Numbered from the stretch's first letter, positions 1-8,243 are shown. The stretch: 12,686 nucleotides of DNA from Saprospiraceae bacterium (GCA_021739805.1 JAIPBB010000144.1:1-12686); one strand, 5' to 3'. Made by a program: numbers and translations. Notes: a model not told the origin generated them from the letters alone.

Positions 1-15
1 TTGGTCCCAGGAAAA

Positions 16-36
16 CCCCGCCAGAGCGGGACGGGG
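16..36. repeat. G+C-rich hairpin, possible dispersed repeat
   Basis: CCCGC at 17-21 pairs perfectly with GCGGG at 26-30 around the four-base loop CAGA, and a further GGGG run lies at 33-36. No T-run follows on either strand, so it is not a standard intrinsic terminator. On the minus strand one frame reads Pro-Ala-Leu-Ala-Gly-Phe-Ser-Trp-Asp-Gln. From memory this resembles a short dispersed repeat seen in Parcubacteria-like genomes, but only one copy lies in this window and I cannot confirm it. Confidence 0.45.
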
Positions 37-60
37 CAAGGTTTAAGATTAAGAAGAGAC

Positions 61-84
61 AAAGACGCAAAATTTTGCGCCTTT
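61..84. repeat. 24-base near-perfect palindrome
   Basis: The central 14 bases (66-79, CGCAAAATTTTGCG) are a perfect palindrome. It extends outward with AAAG at 61-64 against CTTT at 81-84, and the only mismatch is A65 against C80. It could be a hairpin, a protein-binding site or a small dispersed repeat. No gene ends immediately before it and no T-run follows the stem, so a terminator role is not supported. Confidence 0.6.
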
Positions 85-104
85 ACGCTAGCTAAAATTC
101 AAAA

Positions 105-131
105 ATCCACTTTCCAACATCCACTTTCCAA
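105..131. repeat. Tandem 13-base direct repeat (2 copies)
   Basis: ATCCACTTTCCAA occurs at 105-117 and again at 119-131, one base apart (14-base period). It lies in the non-coding region before the operon. The second copy runs straight into the inverted repeat at 126-151. It may be a fragment of an intergenic repeat family. Confidence 0.65.
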
Positions 132-151
132 TTTGGCTCCAAAGATTGGAA
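126..151. repeat. Spaced inverted repeat TTCCAAT / ATTGGAA
   Basis: TTCCAAT at 126-132 is matched by ATTGGAA at 145-151 with 12 bases between. The spacer contains its own small palindrome (TTGGCTCCAA, 133-142). The TTCCA/TGGAA half-site is shared with the two hairpins downstream of the operon at 12452-12532, but the match is too short to claim a common regulator. Confidence 0.4.
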
Positions 152-263
152 TACATTGCTCGCTACTTCGCCTTTGAAAAGGGTGCGTATTGCCCGAATT
201 TGAGATTGGAGGAGAGAATGGCAAATGAGAGTGATGAGTGGGTGATGTAGAACAAATTTTCGG

Positions 264-291
264 TTGAATTTTTAGAGCTAATTGGTAAACT
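264..291 (+). promoter_or_regulatory. Weak sigma-70-type promoter candidate
   Basis: TTGAAT at 264-269 and TAAACT at 286-291 are separated by 16 bases and each match the -35 and -10 consensus at four of six positions. The pair sits about 30 bases before the first gene of the operon, where a promoter is expected. The match is weak, and in A+T-rich DNA such pairs arise by chance. Confidence 0.25.
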
Positions 292-319
292 AGAAACAAC
301 ATACTAATACTTTCACATT

Positions 320-541
320 ATGGAGGAAAAAAACTCACAAGAAGAAAGAACTATTGGCAAGAAAATCAAAGCTTTACGTAATGAAAGAGGGCTTACTGCA
401 GAAGCCTTGGCTCGTAAAGCGGATATTCCATATACTACGCTTTCAAAAATTGAGAGTGATGTAATAAAAAGCCCTACTCTGCCTACTGTAATTAAGATTG
501 CGGAAGGTTTGGAGATTACTTTAGATGAATTAATTAAATAA
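320..541 (+). CDS. XRE-family helix-turn-helix regulator
   Basis: This 73-residue protein is essentially one Cro/C1-type DNA-binding domain. Helix 1 includes Ile-Lys-Ala-Leu-Arg-Asn-Glu-Arg (16-23). The helix-turn-helix covers about residues 26-46 (Thr-Ala-Glu-Ala-Leu-Ala ... Thr-Thr-Leu-Ser-Lys-Ile-Glu), followed by the usual Pro-Thr-Leu-x-Thr-Val-x-Lys-Ile-Ala and the closing Thr-Leu-Asp-Glu-Leu. It has no second domain, so any effector sensing would have to come from partners. The stop is three bases before the mod start, the typical place of a small controller of a restriction-modification operon, where such proteins delay restriction until methylation is established. That role is inferred from family and position. 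The ATG lacks a Shine-Dalgarno sequence, and no obvious operator palindrome was found just upstream. The domain call is firm. Confidence 0.93.
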   Translation: MEEKNSQEERTIGKKIKALRNERGLTAEALARKADIPYTTLSKIESDVIKSPTLPTVIKIAEGLEITLDELIK

Positions 542-544
542 ATT

Positions 545-2605
545 ATGAATAACTTCAACAAAACATTAACGGACATTCTTAAAAAAGATTTACGCTTTCT
601 TGATCAAGATGGTGATTTGCTGAAAAGTGAAGTGATTGATAAGGCGTGGAAGGTTGATAAAGAGCTTATTGAGCTGTTGCTCTCTGAAAAGCAGGTGAAA
701 GATAAATTTTTCACTGAAATAAAAAAGCATTGGGTGTTTAATGTGGCTTTCTTTGTGGAGTTTGTACAAGATAAGAATTTCTTGAACGATTCATATACAA
801 AATTTAAAAATAAAATTGGCTTAACAGTTGATGGTAAATATCTGAATCAACGAGGAGAAGTAGCTTTAGCATGGCCATATAAAGATTGTGTGCTAGAAGG
901 TGGGCAAAGCAATGAAGATACAGGCAGGGATGAAATATTTTTTAATGAGATTTTGGCACAAGATGAGATTGATCGGTTGCTTGATCCAAAGGTGTTTACT
1001 AATTGGAAGAGGTTTTCAGAGAAGGGTGAGGAGAAAGTGAAAGAGATTAAAAGAGATGAGAATGGGGTAATAAAGGAAAATTTGATTATAAAAGGGAATA
1101 ATCTACTGGCGTTGCATTCTCTAAAAAAGCAGTTTAGTGGGAAAGTGAAGCTGATTTATATTGATCCACCGTATAATACTGGGAATGATGGGTTTCGGTA
1201 TAATGATCGATTTAACCACTCTACTTGGCTTACTTTTATGAAGAATCGCTTGGAAGTGGCAAGGGCGTTATTGAGAGAGGATGGTGTGATTTTTGTACAA
1301 TGTGATGATAATGAGCAGGCATATTTAAAAGTTTTGATGGATGGAATTTTTGGAATGGATAATTTTTTAAATACTGTATCTGTTATGATGAAAAATACCT
1401 CAGGTGCTTCTGGTGGTGGAGAAGATGCAAGGCTAAAGAAAAATATAGAATTTTTAACTATTTTTTCTAAAAATGACGAATTTTTTAAAAAATTCAATCC
1501 AGTAAATCAAGCAACTGAACTATATGAAACTATAACAATTAATAGAGAAAAAGGAGTTAGCTGGAAATATACTTCAATATTAGTTGAAAAAGGTGATAAA
1601 AAATTAGTTGGAGAAACAGTCGATGGTTCAGGGAATAAAATAAAAATTTATAACAGAAATAATCCTGTTTTTAAACCTATTAATCAAATAGCAAAAGAGG
1701 AGAACTTATCTGAAAAGGAAGTATATTATAAATATATTAAAAGTATTTTTAGGACTACTATGCCACAAAGTTCAATACGCCCCAGAGTAATGAAAAAATG
1801 CAAAGAATTAAATGTAAAGTGTGATTTTATTTCTATAGAATATATTCCAATAAGTGGTAGAAATAAAGGTAAGGTTTATGAACAATTCTATAAAGGCGAT
1901 AAGTTTAATTTATTGGCTTGGTTATCTGATGTAGTTGAAATTAATAACGAAGATATATTTAAAACCGAAACACTTGGAACTTTTTGGAATGTTGTAGGTT
2001 CAACTAAAAATTTAACCAAAGAAGGAGAAGTTTCTCTTTTAAGTGGAAAAAAACCTGAAGATTTAATAAAAACAATTGTTCAACTCGGTACAAATGAAAA
2101 TGATATTGTTCTAGACTATCACTTAGGAAGTGGGACTACTTGTGCAGTGGCTCATAAAATGAATCGGCAATACATTGGAATTGAACAAATGTCATACATT
2201 GAAGACTTAGCAGTAAAAAGACTGCAAAATGTTGTAAATGGAGATCAAAGCGGTATTTCAAAATCCGTTGAATGGAAAGGTGGAGGCGATTTTATTTATT
2301 TGGAACTCAAAAAATACAATGAAGCATTTATTGATCGTATTCAGAATGCGAAAAATACAAATGAATTAGAAAAAATATGGGTAGAAATGAAAGAAAAATC
2401 ATTCCTGAATTGGAATATAGATTTTAGGAATGCAGATCTTGCTTTTGAAGAATGGGTAAAATTAGACCTTGAAAAGAAGCAACATGCACTGGTGCAACTA
2501 CTTAATAAAAATCAACTGTATGTGAATATGAGTGAGGTTGAGGATAAAGAGTTTGGGTGTACGGAGGAGGAGAAAAGATTAAGTGGAAAATTCTACAATT
2601 TATAA
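545..2605 (+). CDS. mod: Type III restriction-modification, Mod subunit (adenine-N6 DNA methyltransferase)
   Basis: The 686-residue protein has the beta-class methyltransferase order: catalytic motif IV Asp-Pro-Pro-Tyr-Asn-Thr-Gly at 207-213 first, and the S-adenosylmethionine-binding motif I later (Asp-Tyr-His-Leu-Gly-Ser-Gly-Thr-Thr, 524-532). Asp-Pro-Pro-Tyr points to methylation of the adenine amino group. Between them lie about 310 residues that include the target-recognition domain. The N-terminal 200 residues and the C-terminal 130 match the usual Mod layout, where the C-terminus contacts Res. Motif I has His in place of the first Phe of Phe-x-Gly-x-Gly; I recall this as a normal variant in this Mod branch. 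The middle of the gene (about 1330-2100) is much poorer in G+C than its ends, which suggests exchange of the recognition domain. HerA-type ATPase and res genes follow at 12- and 11-base gaps. The family call is very secure; the target sequence is unknown. Confidence 0.95.
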   Translation: MNNFNKTLTDILKKDLRFLDQDGDLLKSEVIDKAWKVDKELIELLLSEKQVKDKFFTEIKKHWVFNVAFFVEFVQDKNFLNDSYTKFKNKIGLTVDGKYLNQRGEVALAWPYKDCVLEGGQSNEDTGRDEIFFNEILAQDEIDRLLDPKVFTNWKRFSEKGEEKVKEIKRDENGVIKENLIIKGNNLLALHSLKKQFSGKVKLIYIDPPYNTGNDGFRYNDRFNHSTWLTFMKNRLEVARALLREDGVIFVQCDDNEQAYLKVLMDGIFGMDNFLNTVSVMMKNTSGASGGGEDARLKKNIEFLTIFSKNDEFFKKFNPVNQATELYETITINREKGVSWKYTSILVEKGDKKLVGETVDGSGNKIKIYNRNNPVFKPINQIAKEENLSEKEVYYKYIKSIFRTTMPQSSIRPRVMKKCKELNVKCDFISIEYIPISGRNKGKVYEQFYKGDKFNLLAWLSDVVEINNEDIFKTETLGTFWNVVGSTKNLTKEGEVSLLSGKKPEDLIKTIVQLGTNENDIVLDYHLGSGTTCAVAHKMNRQYIGIEQMSYIEDLAVKRLQNVVNGDQSGISKSVEWKGGGDFIYLELKKYNEAFIDRIQNAKNTNELEKIWVEMKEKSFLNWNIDFRNADLAFEEWVKLDLEKKQHALVQLLNKNQLYVNMSEVEDKEFGCTEEEKRLSGKFYNL

Positions 2606-2617
2606 TAATTGGAATAA

Positions 2618-4606
2618 ATGAAAATATTAATGCACAACTTATCATGCCTAATTAAGAATAGATTCGTACTATTTACCGCTTCTTTAGTTCTTTTTATGGG
2701 ATTGAACTTTTGGTTTAACAAAAGTTTGTTGCCAAGTACTGATGTAAAGGATTTATGGTTTTATTCAGGTATTTTCATGATTCTTTTTTCTATTTTATTT
2801 ATTGAGCCATACTATACATCTCCAAAAAATGTCGTAACTAATACAATCCCATTACTTTTATTGTTTTTATCAATTGCTGATGATTTTCAAAATAAAACAT
2901 TATGGTTAACTCTAATTATTATTGTTCTTTCGATTCTAGTCATCTCAATCATCTCAATGGCATTGCATGATGAAAATAAAAGCCCTGATAATTGGAAAAA
3001 TAGATTTTCAGAGATTACTAAAAAATTAGTCGTTTTTGTGGGGCGTGGGAAAATAATTTATTCTGCAGTATTTTTATTTTTTCTTTACGTGAATGTTACT
3101 TCAAAAAGTTTGGATAAAATATTTGATAGCTATTTTATTACTATAATTGTGCTATGGGGGCTTGTTCTTGCTATTGATCCAAAAGAACTAAACAGCACTT
3201 TTTCTTTTAAAAAGAAAAAAAAGAATACGGAAGAAGTGGGGGTTGTATTTGGAGTGCAATCAAGAAAAATGTTTTTAGTCAGACTATATGAAGATAGAAA
3301 ATTTATTAAAAAGTTTGATGTTGTTCGATATCGTTATTCAATGCAAGATTCTAATGACTATGTGATTACAGGCATTGTTTTTGATACATACCTTCTAAAT
3401 CAAGAAAAATGGGCGAAAGTCTTACAGCTTGGAACTATTAAAGTGGAAGTAAAAGAATCCGAGAAGAATGTTGTTTATAAAATTTCAAATAAAGAAGAAA
3501 AAGAAGCACTAATAAAAGAATTAAATATTAATGCATTTGTAGGAGTAATTATTAGAGGTTCAGAAATTGGGAAAATAAAATTTGAATACTCAAAAAAACA
3601 AGATGATTTACAAGAGGGAGATTTATTAGAGCTAAAAGTTGGAGATAAAAGATTATTTTATCAAGTAGTTGGAGGAGTTACTGAAAAGGAAAAGTTAGAA
3701 GGGCGAAATGAGACAGGATTTATTGAAGGTGAAGCTGTTCAGCTTGGAGAATGGCAGAATAGCAAATTATCATTTCAAAAATTCGGATGGGTTCCTGCGA
3801 TAAATACGCCTATTTTTAAAGCCGACACATCAGATATCTCTATTCAAAAATTTACTCATCCTGAATGGGAACTTGGAATTATACCTAATACCACGTTGCC
3901 ATCTGTGATTAATCTCAAAGAAGCTGTAAGTCACCATTTGGCATTATTAGGAGTTACAGGATCTGGTAAATCATACTTAGCAAGAGAAATAATTAAAAAA
4001 CTAAAAGAAAATAATACAAAAATTATTTGCATTGATTTTACTGGTGAATGGAGAAAGGAATTAAGCGAAGAAGATTTAGAGGATTTTTCAGATATAAACA
4101 CTGCTATTGATTCTAATAAAATCTCTTTAATAGAATTAGCAAGTGTAAGTAATACAACTCAATCACTAGAAGAAACTAATAAGAAGCTTCAAGAAATTTT
4201 TGCATATGCAAAAGAGAATGAAAACTGTAAAGATATTTGTTTAGTTTTGGAGGAAGCTCATACCATTGTACCAGAAACAACATTCTTAGGAGATTATGGC
4301 GATTATAGTGCAAATAAGGCACTGGTTAACAAGATGAGTCAAATAGCATTACAGGGAAGGAAATATGGTGTTGGATTAATGGTTCTTGCTCAAAGAACAG
4401 CTAATGTTTCAAAGACAGTATTAACACAATGTAATACGATTGTATGTTTTCAGGCTTTTGATGAAACCAGCTTTACCTTCTTAAGTAATTATATTGGTAA
4501 AGATTTAGTTAGAGCATTGCCTAATTTAAAACAGTATCACGCGATAGTCACTGGTAAAGCAATGCGATCAAACTTACCAATGATTATTGATTTAGAAAGA
4601 AAATAA
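2618..4606 (+). CDS. Membrane-anchored HerA/FtsK-type ATPase (DUF87-like)
   Basis: This 662-residue protein starts with about six hydrophobic segments (near residues 17-33, 46-62, 73-87, 94-115, 147-160, 171-187), followed by a basic patch of five lysines (198-202) that suggests the rest is cytoplasmic. Residues of about 205-400 look beta-rich, as in the HAS barrel that precedes HerA motors. The ATPase core has Walker A Gly-Val-Thr-Gly-Ser-Gly-Lys-Ser (445-452), Walker B Leu-Val-Leu-Glu-Glu-Ala-His (542-548), a Gln-Gly-Arg-Lys-Tyr-Gly stretch and the sensor-like Val-Leu-Ala-Gln-Arg-Thr, all typical of HerA. Known relatives form hexameric DNA translocases that work with nucleases. Here it lies between mod and res (12- and 11-base gaps), which is not part of a standard type III system. 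DNA pumping at the membrane, or support of Res or a downstream nuclease, is inference. The fold call is secure, the role is open. Confidence 0.85.
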   Translation: MKILMHNLSCLIKNRFVLFTASLVLFMGLNFWFNKSLLPSTDVKDLWFYSGIFMILFSILFIEPYYTSPKNVVTNTIPLLLLFLSIADDFQNKTLWLTLIIIVLSILVISIISMALHDENKSPDNWKNRFSEITKKLVVFVGRGKIIYSAVFLFFLYVNVTSKSLDKIFDSYFITIIVLWGLVLAIDPKELNSTFSFKKKKKNTEEVGVVFGVQSRKMFLVRLYEDRKFIKKFDVVRYRYSMQDSNDYVITGIVFDTYLLNQEKWAKVLQLGTIKVEVKESEKNVVYKISNKEEKEALIKELNINAFVGVIIRGSEIGKIKFEYSKKQDDLQEGDLLELKVGDKRLFYQVVGGVTEKEKLEGRNETGFIEGEAVQLGEWQNSKLSFQKFGWVPAINTPIFKADTSDISIQKFTHPEWELGIIPNTTLPSVINLKEAVSHHLALLGVTGSGKSYLAREIIKKLKENNTKIICIDFTGEWRKELSEEDLEDFSDINTAIDSNKISLIELASVSNTTQSLEETNKKLQEIFAYAKENENCKDICLVLEEAHTIVPETTFLGDYGDYSANKALVNKMSQIALQGRKYGVGLMVLAQRTANVSKTVLTQCNTIVCFQAFDETSFTFLSNYIGKDLVRALPNLKQYHAIVTGKAMRSNLPMIIDLERK

Positions 4607-4617
4607 TTTAATAAACT

Positions 4618-7227
4618 ATGACTCAACAATTCTTATACGAACAATTCGACACAGTCTCAAAAATGGGTTTTTTGAAAAAAAATATTCCCTCAGAGATCAT
4701 TGATAATCTGAACCCTAAATTTGGACTCCGACCTTATCAAGAAGAAGCATTTTCTCGATTTTTTTACTACACTAATGATTATCCTGAACGACTAACACCC
4801 GCTCATTTGCTTTTTAATATGGCTACAGGAAGTGGAAAAACGCTTGTAATGGCGGGGTTAATTTTATACCTCTATAAACAAGGATATCGCAATTTTCTGT
4901 TCTTTGTGAATACAACTAATATTATTGAAAAAACAAAAGATAATTTTCTCAATTCAGGCTCAAGCAAATATCTCTTTAATCAGAAAATAAATTTTGATGG
5001 TCAATTTGTAAATATTCGACCTGTAGATAATTTTGAAGGAGTAAGTAGGGATGATATTAATATCTGTTTTACAACAATTCAAAAACTCCATTCAGATCTT
5101 CATAACGAAAGAGAAAACAGCATTACATACGATGATTTCAAAGATAAAGAGATTGTTTTGCTTTCCGATGAATCGCACCATATTCAGACAAAAACAAAGC
5201 AAAAATCATTGTTGGAAAGCTTAGAAAAACCAAGTTGGGAAAATACGGTTGAAAAGATATTTTTTCAGAATCCTAAAAATCTCCTTCTTGAATTTACAGC
5301 AACACTAGACTTTCTCGATAAAAATATTATTGAAAAATACTATTCAAAAATTATTTATAGATATGACCTGAAAGAATTTAGAAATGACGGATATTCAAAA
5401 GATGTAAATATTTTACAATCTGATTTAGAAGAAAAGGATCGGATGTTACAGGCAATTATATTAAGTCAATACAGGCAAGAAGTTGCTGGTGTGCATAATA
5501 TCAATCTAAAACCCGTTATTCTCTTTAAAGCACAAAAAACTATTGCTGAATCAGGGGAGAATCAAGAAAAGTTTAATGATCTTATTGAGTCATTAGGTAA
5601 AAGTGATATTCGTAATATACGTGATCGAAGCAAGATTAAGCTTATGCAAAAAGCTTTTGAATTCTTTACGAAAAATGACATTACAGATGATCTTTTGGTT
5701 CATAAATTAAAAGCAAGTTTTGCTCCTAATAAATGTATTAACGTAAACGAAGAAAATTTAGACAAAAAATCACTTAAAAAGTCAGACAGGCAAGAATTAA
5801 TTTCTCAACAGCATTCTCTAAATTCCCTTGAAGATAAGGACAATCAAATACGTGCCATATTTGCCGTGCAGAAGCTTAATGAGGGATGGGATGTCTTGAA
5901 TCTGTTTGATATTGTTCGGCTGTATACAACAAGAGACTCTAAGGGAAATAAAGTCGGTAAAACTACCATTACAGAAGCTCAATTGATCGGGAGAGGGGCG
6001 AGGTACTTCCCCTTTGAATATAATGAAAATAATCGTTTTATTCGTAAGTTTGATGAAGATATAACGAATGATTTACGTATTTTAGAAGAATTGCATTATC
6101 ACAGTGTGAACGACAGTAAATATATTAGTGAGCTAAAAATCGCTCTTAAGGAAAAGGGATTGTATGACGAAGATGACATTGAATTAGAATTGAAACTGAA
6201 AGAAGAATTTAAACAAGAAGACTTATATAAACATGGATTGGTGTATCTCAATGAGCAGATCAAAAATAAAAATGAAGATATAAAATCATTCTCTGATTTA
6301 GGAGTAAATAAACGCAATATTGAATACAAAATCACCTCTGGATTCGGTCAGGATAAGGCGGTGTTTCACGAGGAAGACTTTGAAATGAAGACTCAGGAGG
6401 TAACTAGTTCTCGTGATATAAATCTTTCAGAACTAGATAAACATATTATTCAAAATGCCATTAGTAAAAATGGATTTTTTACTTTTTCAAATATTAAAAA
6501 ATATTTCCCTCATATTGAATCAATGGAGGAATTTATTAAAAGTAAGGATTATTTATCAGGATTAGAGATTACTTTCAGAGGAGCGAAGAGTGATTTAGAA
6601 AAAATACATAATCGAGATTTATTAAATGCTCTTATAGTTCTTCTAAGGCAGATAGAAAATGAAGTTAAGGGGAATACGATGGAGTATAAAGGATCTGATG
6701 AATTTAAGCCTTATTCTATTGCTGATAAGTTTTTTGATAAAGTTCTTAAACTTAATAAGAGCAGTGAGAGGATGGATGGGCAAGAGTCTTTTGTTGGTGA
6801 CAAGAAATGGTATGTCTTTAATGCTAATTATGGAACAAGTGAAGAGAAAAAGTTTGTAAAAATGATGGATGCACAGATGGGCAAATTATCTGAGCAATAT
6901 GATGATATTTATCTACTCCGAAATGAATTACACGTTAAAATCTTTAATTTCTCAGATGGACAAGGTTTTGCACCTGATTACATCTTATTTTTAAAGCAAA
7001 AAAATGGTGAATCTTTAACATATCAGGTTTTTATTGAGCCAAAAGGAAGTCATTTAAAAGAAACAGATAAATGGAAAGAGGATTTTTTGAAGCAAATTAA
7101 GGAAAAGTATAAAGATAAGGTCATTAAATTTTCTGAATCGAGGAAATATAAAATTACAGGGGTTCCTTTCTATAACAATGAGAATGAAAATGAATTTAAG
7201 GAAGCTTTACATTCTACTTTAATCTAA
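4618..7227 (+). CDS. res: Type III restriction-modification, Res subunit (helicase-endonuclease)
   Basis: This 869-residue protein is a superfamily 2 helicase with a C-terminal nuclease. Walker A Ala-Thr-Gly-Ser-Gly-Lys-Thr is at 69-75, the DEAH-like box appears as Asp-Glu-Ser-His-His at 184-188, and motif III as Phe-Thr-Ala-Thr shortly after. Later helicase motifs include Lys-Leu-Asn-Glu-Gly-Trp-Asp-Val and Gln-Leu-Ile-Gly-Arg-Gly-Ala-Arg. The endonuclease is of the PD-(D/E)xK type: Pro-Asp at 786-787, then Glu-Pro-Lys at 807-809, with Asp787, Glu807 and Lys809 as the likely catalytic set. Family knowledge: with Mod it hydrolyses ATP, communicates along DNA and cuts about 25 bases from one of two inversely oriented sites. 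All key motifs are intact and the length is normal, so the enzyme should be active. The rhuM-like gene follows five bases later. Confidence 0.95.
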   Translation: MTQQFLYEQFDTVSKMGFLKKNIPSEIIDNLNPKFGLRPYQEEAFSRFFYYTNDYPERLTPAHLLFNMATGSGKTLVMAGLILYLYKQGYRNFLFFVNTTNIIEKTKDNFLNSGSSKYLFNQKINFDGQFVNIRPVDNFEGVSRDDINICFTTIQKLHSDLHNERENSITYDDFKDKEIVLLSDESHHIQTKTKQKSLLESLEKPSWENTVEKIFFQNPKNLLLEFTATLDFLDKNIIEKYYSKIIYRYDLKEFRNDGYSKDVNILQSDLEEKDRMLQAIILSQYRQEVAGVHNINLKPVILFKAQKTIAESGENQEKFNDLIESLGKSDIRNIRDRSKIKLMQKAFEFFTKNDITDDLLVHKLKASFAPNKCINVNEENLDKKSLKKSDRQELISQQHSLNSLEDKDNQIRAIFAVQKLNEGWDVLNLFDIVRLYTTRDSKGNKVGKTTITEAQLIGRGARYFPFEYNENNRFIRKFDEDITNDLRILEELHYHSVNDSKYISELKIALKEKGLYDEDDIELELKLKEEFKQEDLYKHGLVYLNEQIKNKNEDIKSFSDLGVNKRNIEYKITSGFGQDKAVFHEEDFEMKTQEVTSSRDINLSELDKHIIQNAISKNGFFTFSNIKKYFPHIESMEEFIKSKDYLSGLEITFRGAKSDLEKIHNRDLLNALIVLLRQIENEVKGNTMEYKGSDEFKPYSIADKFFDKVLKLNKSSERMDGQESFVGDKKWYVFNANYGTSEEKKFVKMMDAQMGKLSEQYDDIYLLRNELHVKIFNFSDGQGFAPDYILFLKQKNGESLTYQVFIEPKGSHLKETDKWKEDFLKQIKEKYKDKVIKFSESRKYKITGVPFYNNENENEFKEALHSTLI

Positions 7228-7232
7228 AAATT

Positions 7233-8243
7233 ATGAGTCAAGATCCACAACAAAATATCATTATCTACAATACTTCAGACGGGAAAGCGTCTGTATCTCT
7301 TTATGCCAAAGATGGGAATATTTGGATGAACCAAAATCAACTTGCTGAACTTTTTGACACCTCAAAGCAAAACATCAGTTCACACACCATAAATATCCTA
7401 AAAGAGGGAGAGTTAAGCGAAGAATCAGTTGTAAAGGATTACTTGACAACTGCCTCTGATGGGAAAAAATATGAGGTTACTTTCTATTCATTAGAGATGA
7501 TTTTGGCAATTGGTTTTAGGGTAAGAAGTCAGCGAGGTATTCAATTCCGCCAATGGGCAAATCAGAATTTGAAAGAATACATGGTAAAAGGGTTTGTGAT
7601 TGATAGTGAACGATTAAAAAATCCCGATGGAAGATCAAGTTATTTTGATGAATTACTGGAACAGATTCGTGATATTCGTGCCTCTGAAAAAAGATTTTAT
7701 CAAAAGGTTAGAGAGTTGCTTGCGTTGAGTAGTGATTATGATTCTACAGATAAAGCTACTCAAATGTTTTTTGCAGAAACTCAAAATAAAATTTTATATG
7801 CCATTACTGGAAATACTGCAGCAGAAATTATCGTAAATCGTGCAGATGAGAATGAAAGAAATATGGCTCTTACTAGCTGGAAAGGAAGCATTGTAAGAAA
7901 ACAGGATATTTATATTTCTAAAAATTATTTAACAGCAGATGAATTAGATAGCCTGAATCGTTTTGTAACCGTATTTTTAGAAACGGCTGAACTCCGAGTA
8001 AAAGATGAAAAAGATATCACTATTTCATTTTGGAAAGAAAATATTGATCTGATTATTGAATTAAACAAGAAAAAATTACTCGATCACAAAGGAAGTGTTT
8101 CAAGTAAAGAAATGAAAGAAAAAGTAGATGGAATATACGATAAGTTTGATGCCAAAAGAAAAAAGGCTGATGCAGAACTTGCAGATGCTCAAGACATGAA
8201 GGAATTAAAACAAATAGAAGCAAGTATAAAAGAGGAGCAGTAA
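7233..8243 (+). CDS. RhuM-family protein (COG3943)
   Basis: The 336-residue protein matches the family named after Salmonella RhuM. It has an N-terminal DNA-binding-like domain (about 20-120) with a helix-turn-helix-like stretch at 37-56 (Leu-Ala-Glu-Leu-Phe-Asp-Thr-Ser-Lys-Gln-Asn-Ile-Ser). A conserved middle follows with Asn-Arg-Ala-Asp-Glu-Asn-Glu-Arg at 202-209. The Lys/Glu-rich tail (about 290-336) probably forms a coiled coil. The N-terminal part resembles the KilA-N/Bro/ORF6N group of phage-type regulators. RhuM relatives are often found inside restriction-modification loci, but their molecular function is not known to me, and the name 'virulence' should not be taken as evidence here. 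Its five-base gap after res suggests co-expression with the type III system. A regulator, an anti-phage accessory factor or a toxin-like effector are all possible. Family call firm, function unknown. Confidence 0.88.
   Translation: MSQDPQQNIIIYNTSDGKASVSLYAKDGNIWMNQNQLAELFDTSKQNISSHTINILKEGELSEESVVKDYLTTASDGKKYEVTFYSLEMILAIGFRVRSQRGIQFRQWANQNLKEYMVKGFVIDSERLKNPDGRSSYFDELLEQIRDIRASEKRFYQKVRELLALSSDYDSTDKATQMFFAETQNKILYAITGNTAAEIIVNRADENERNMALTSWKGSIVRKQDIYISKNYLTADELDSLNRFVTVFLETAELRVKDEKDITISFWKENIDLIIELNKKKLLDHKGSVSSKEMKEKVDGIYDKFDAKRKKADAELADAQDMKELKQIEASIKEEQ

Larger units (their letters stand above)
1..319. other. Upstream non-coding region with several small repeats
   Basis: I see no convincing gene here. 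The first 60 bases are clearly richer in G+C than the rest of the window. The region holds a short G+C-rich hairpin, a 24-base near-palindrome, two copies of a 13-base repeat and a spaced inverted repeat, each listed separately. One plus-strand frame is open from 92 to the TAG at 248-250. Its end (from 146) reads like protein, but it has no recognisable domain, so it may be the eroded tail of an older gene. The last 70 bases before 320 are A+T-rich and would hold the promoter of the operon. Confidence 0.6.

Noticed and set aside
1..40. tRNA or tmRNA 3' end as an attachment site
   Set aside because: The minus strand ends in a GGGACCAA-like run, but there is no T-loop sequence or cloverleaf pairing, and no integrase gene or matching copy on the other side.
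99..302. Minus-strand 67-codon open frame before the operon
   Set aside because: It spans the repeats and has no recognisable domain, low complexity near the middle (Ser, Pro, His) and no supporting neighbour.
1156..1497. Minus-strand 113-codon open frame inside mod
   Set aside because: It lies fully antisense to the conserved methyltransferase motifs and reads as a shadow of that coding sequence; the other minus-strand frames inside genes were dismissed for the same reason.
3215..3222. Run of eight As in the HerA gene (and another at 4675-4682 near the start of res) as phase-variation tracts
   Set aside because: Both are in frame in intact genes, and runs of this length in Lys-rich A+T-rich coding DNA are expected by chance; longer tracts or variable reads would be needed.
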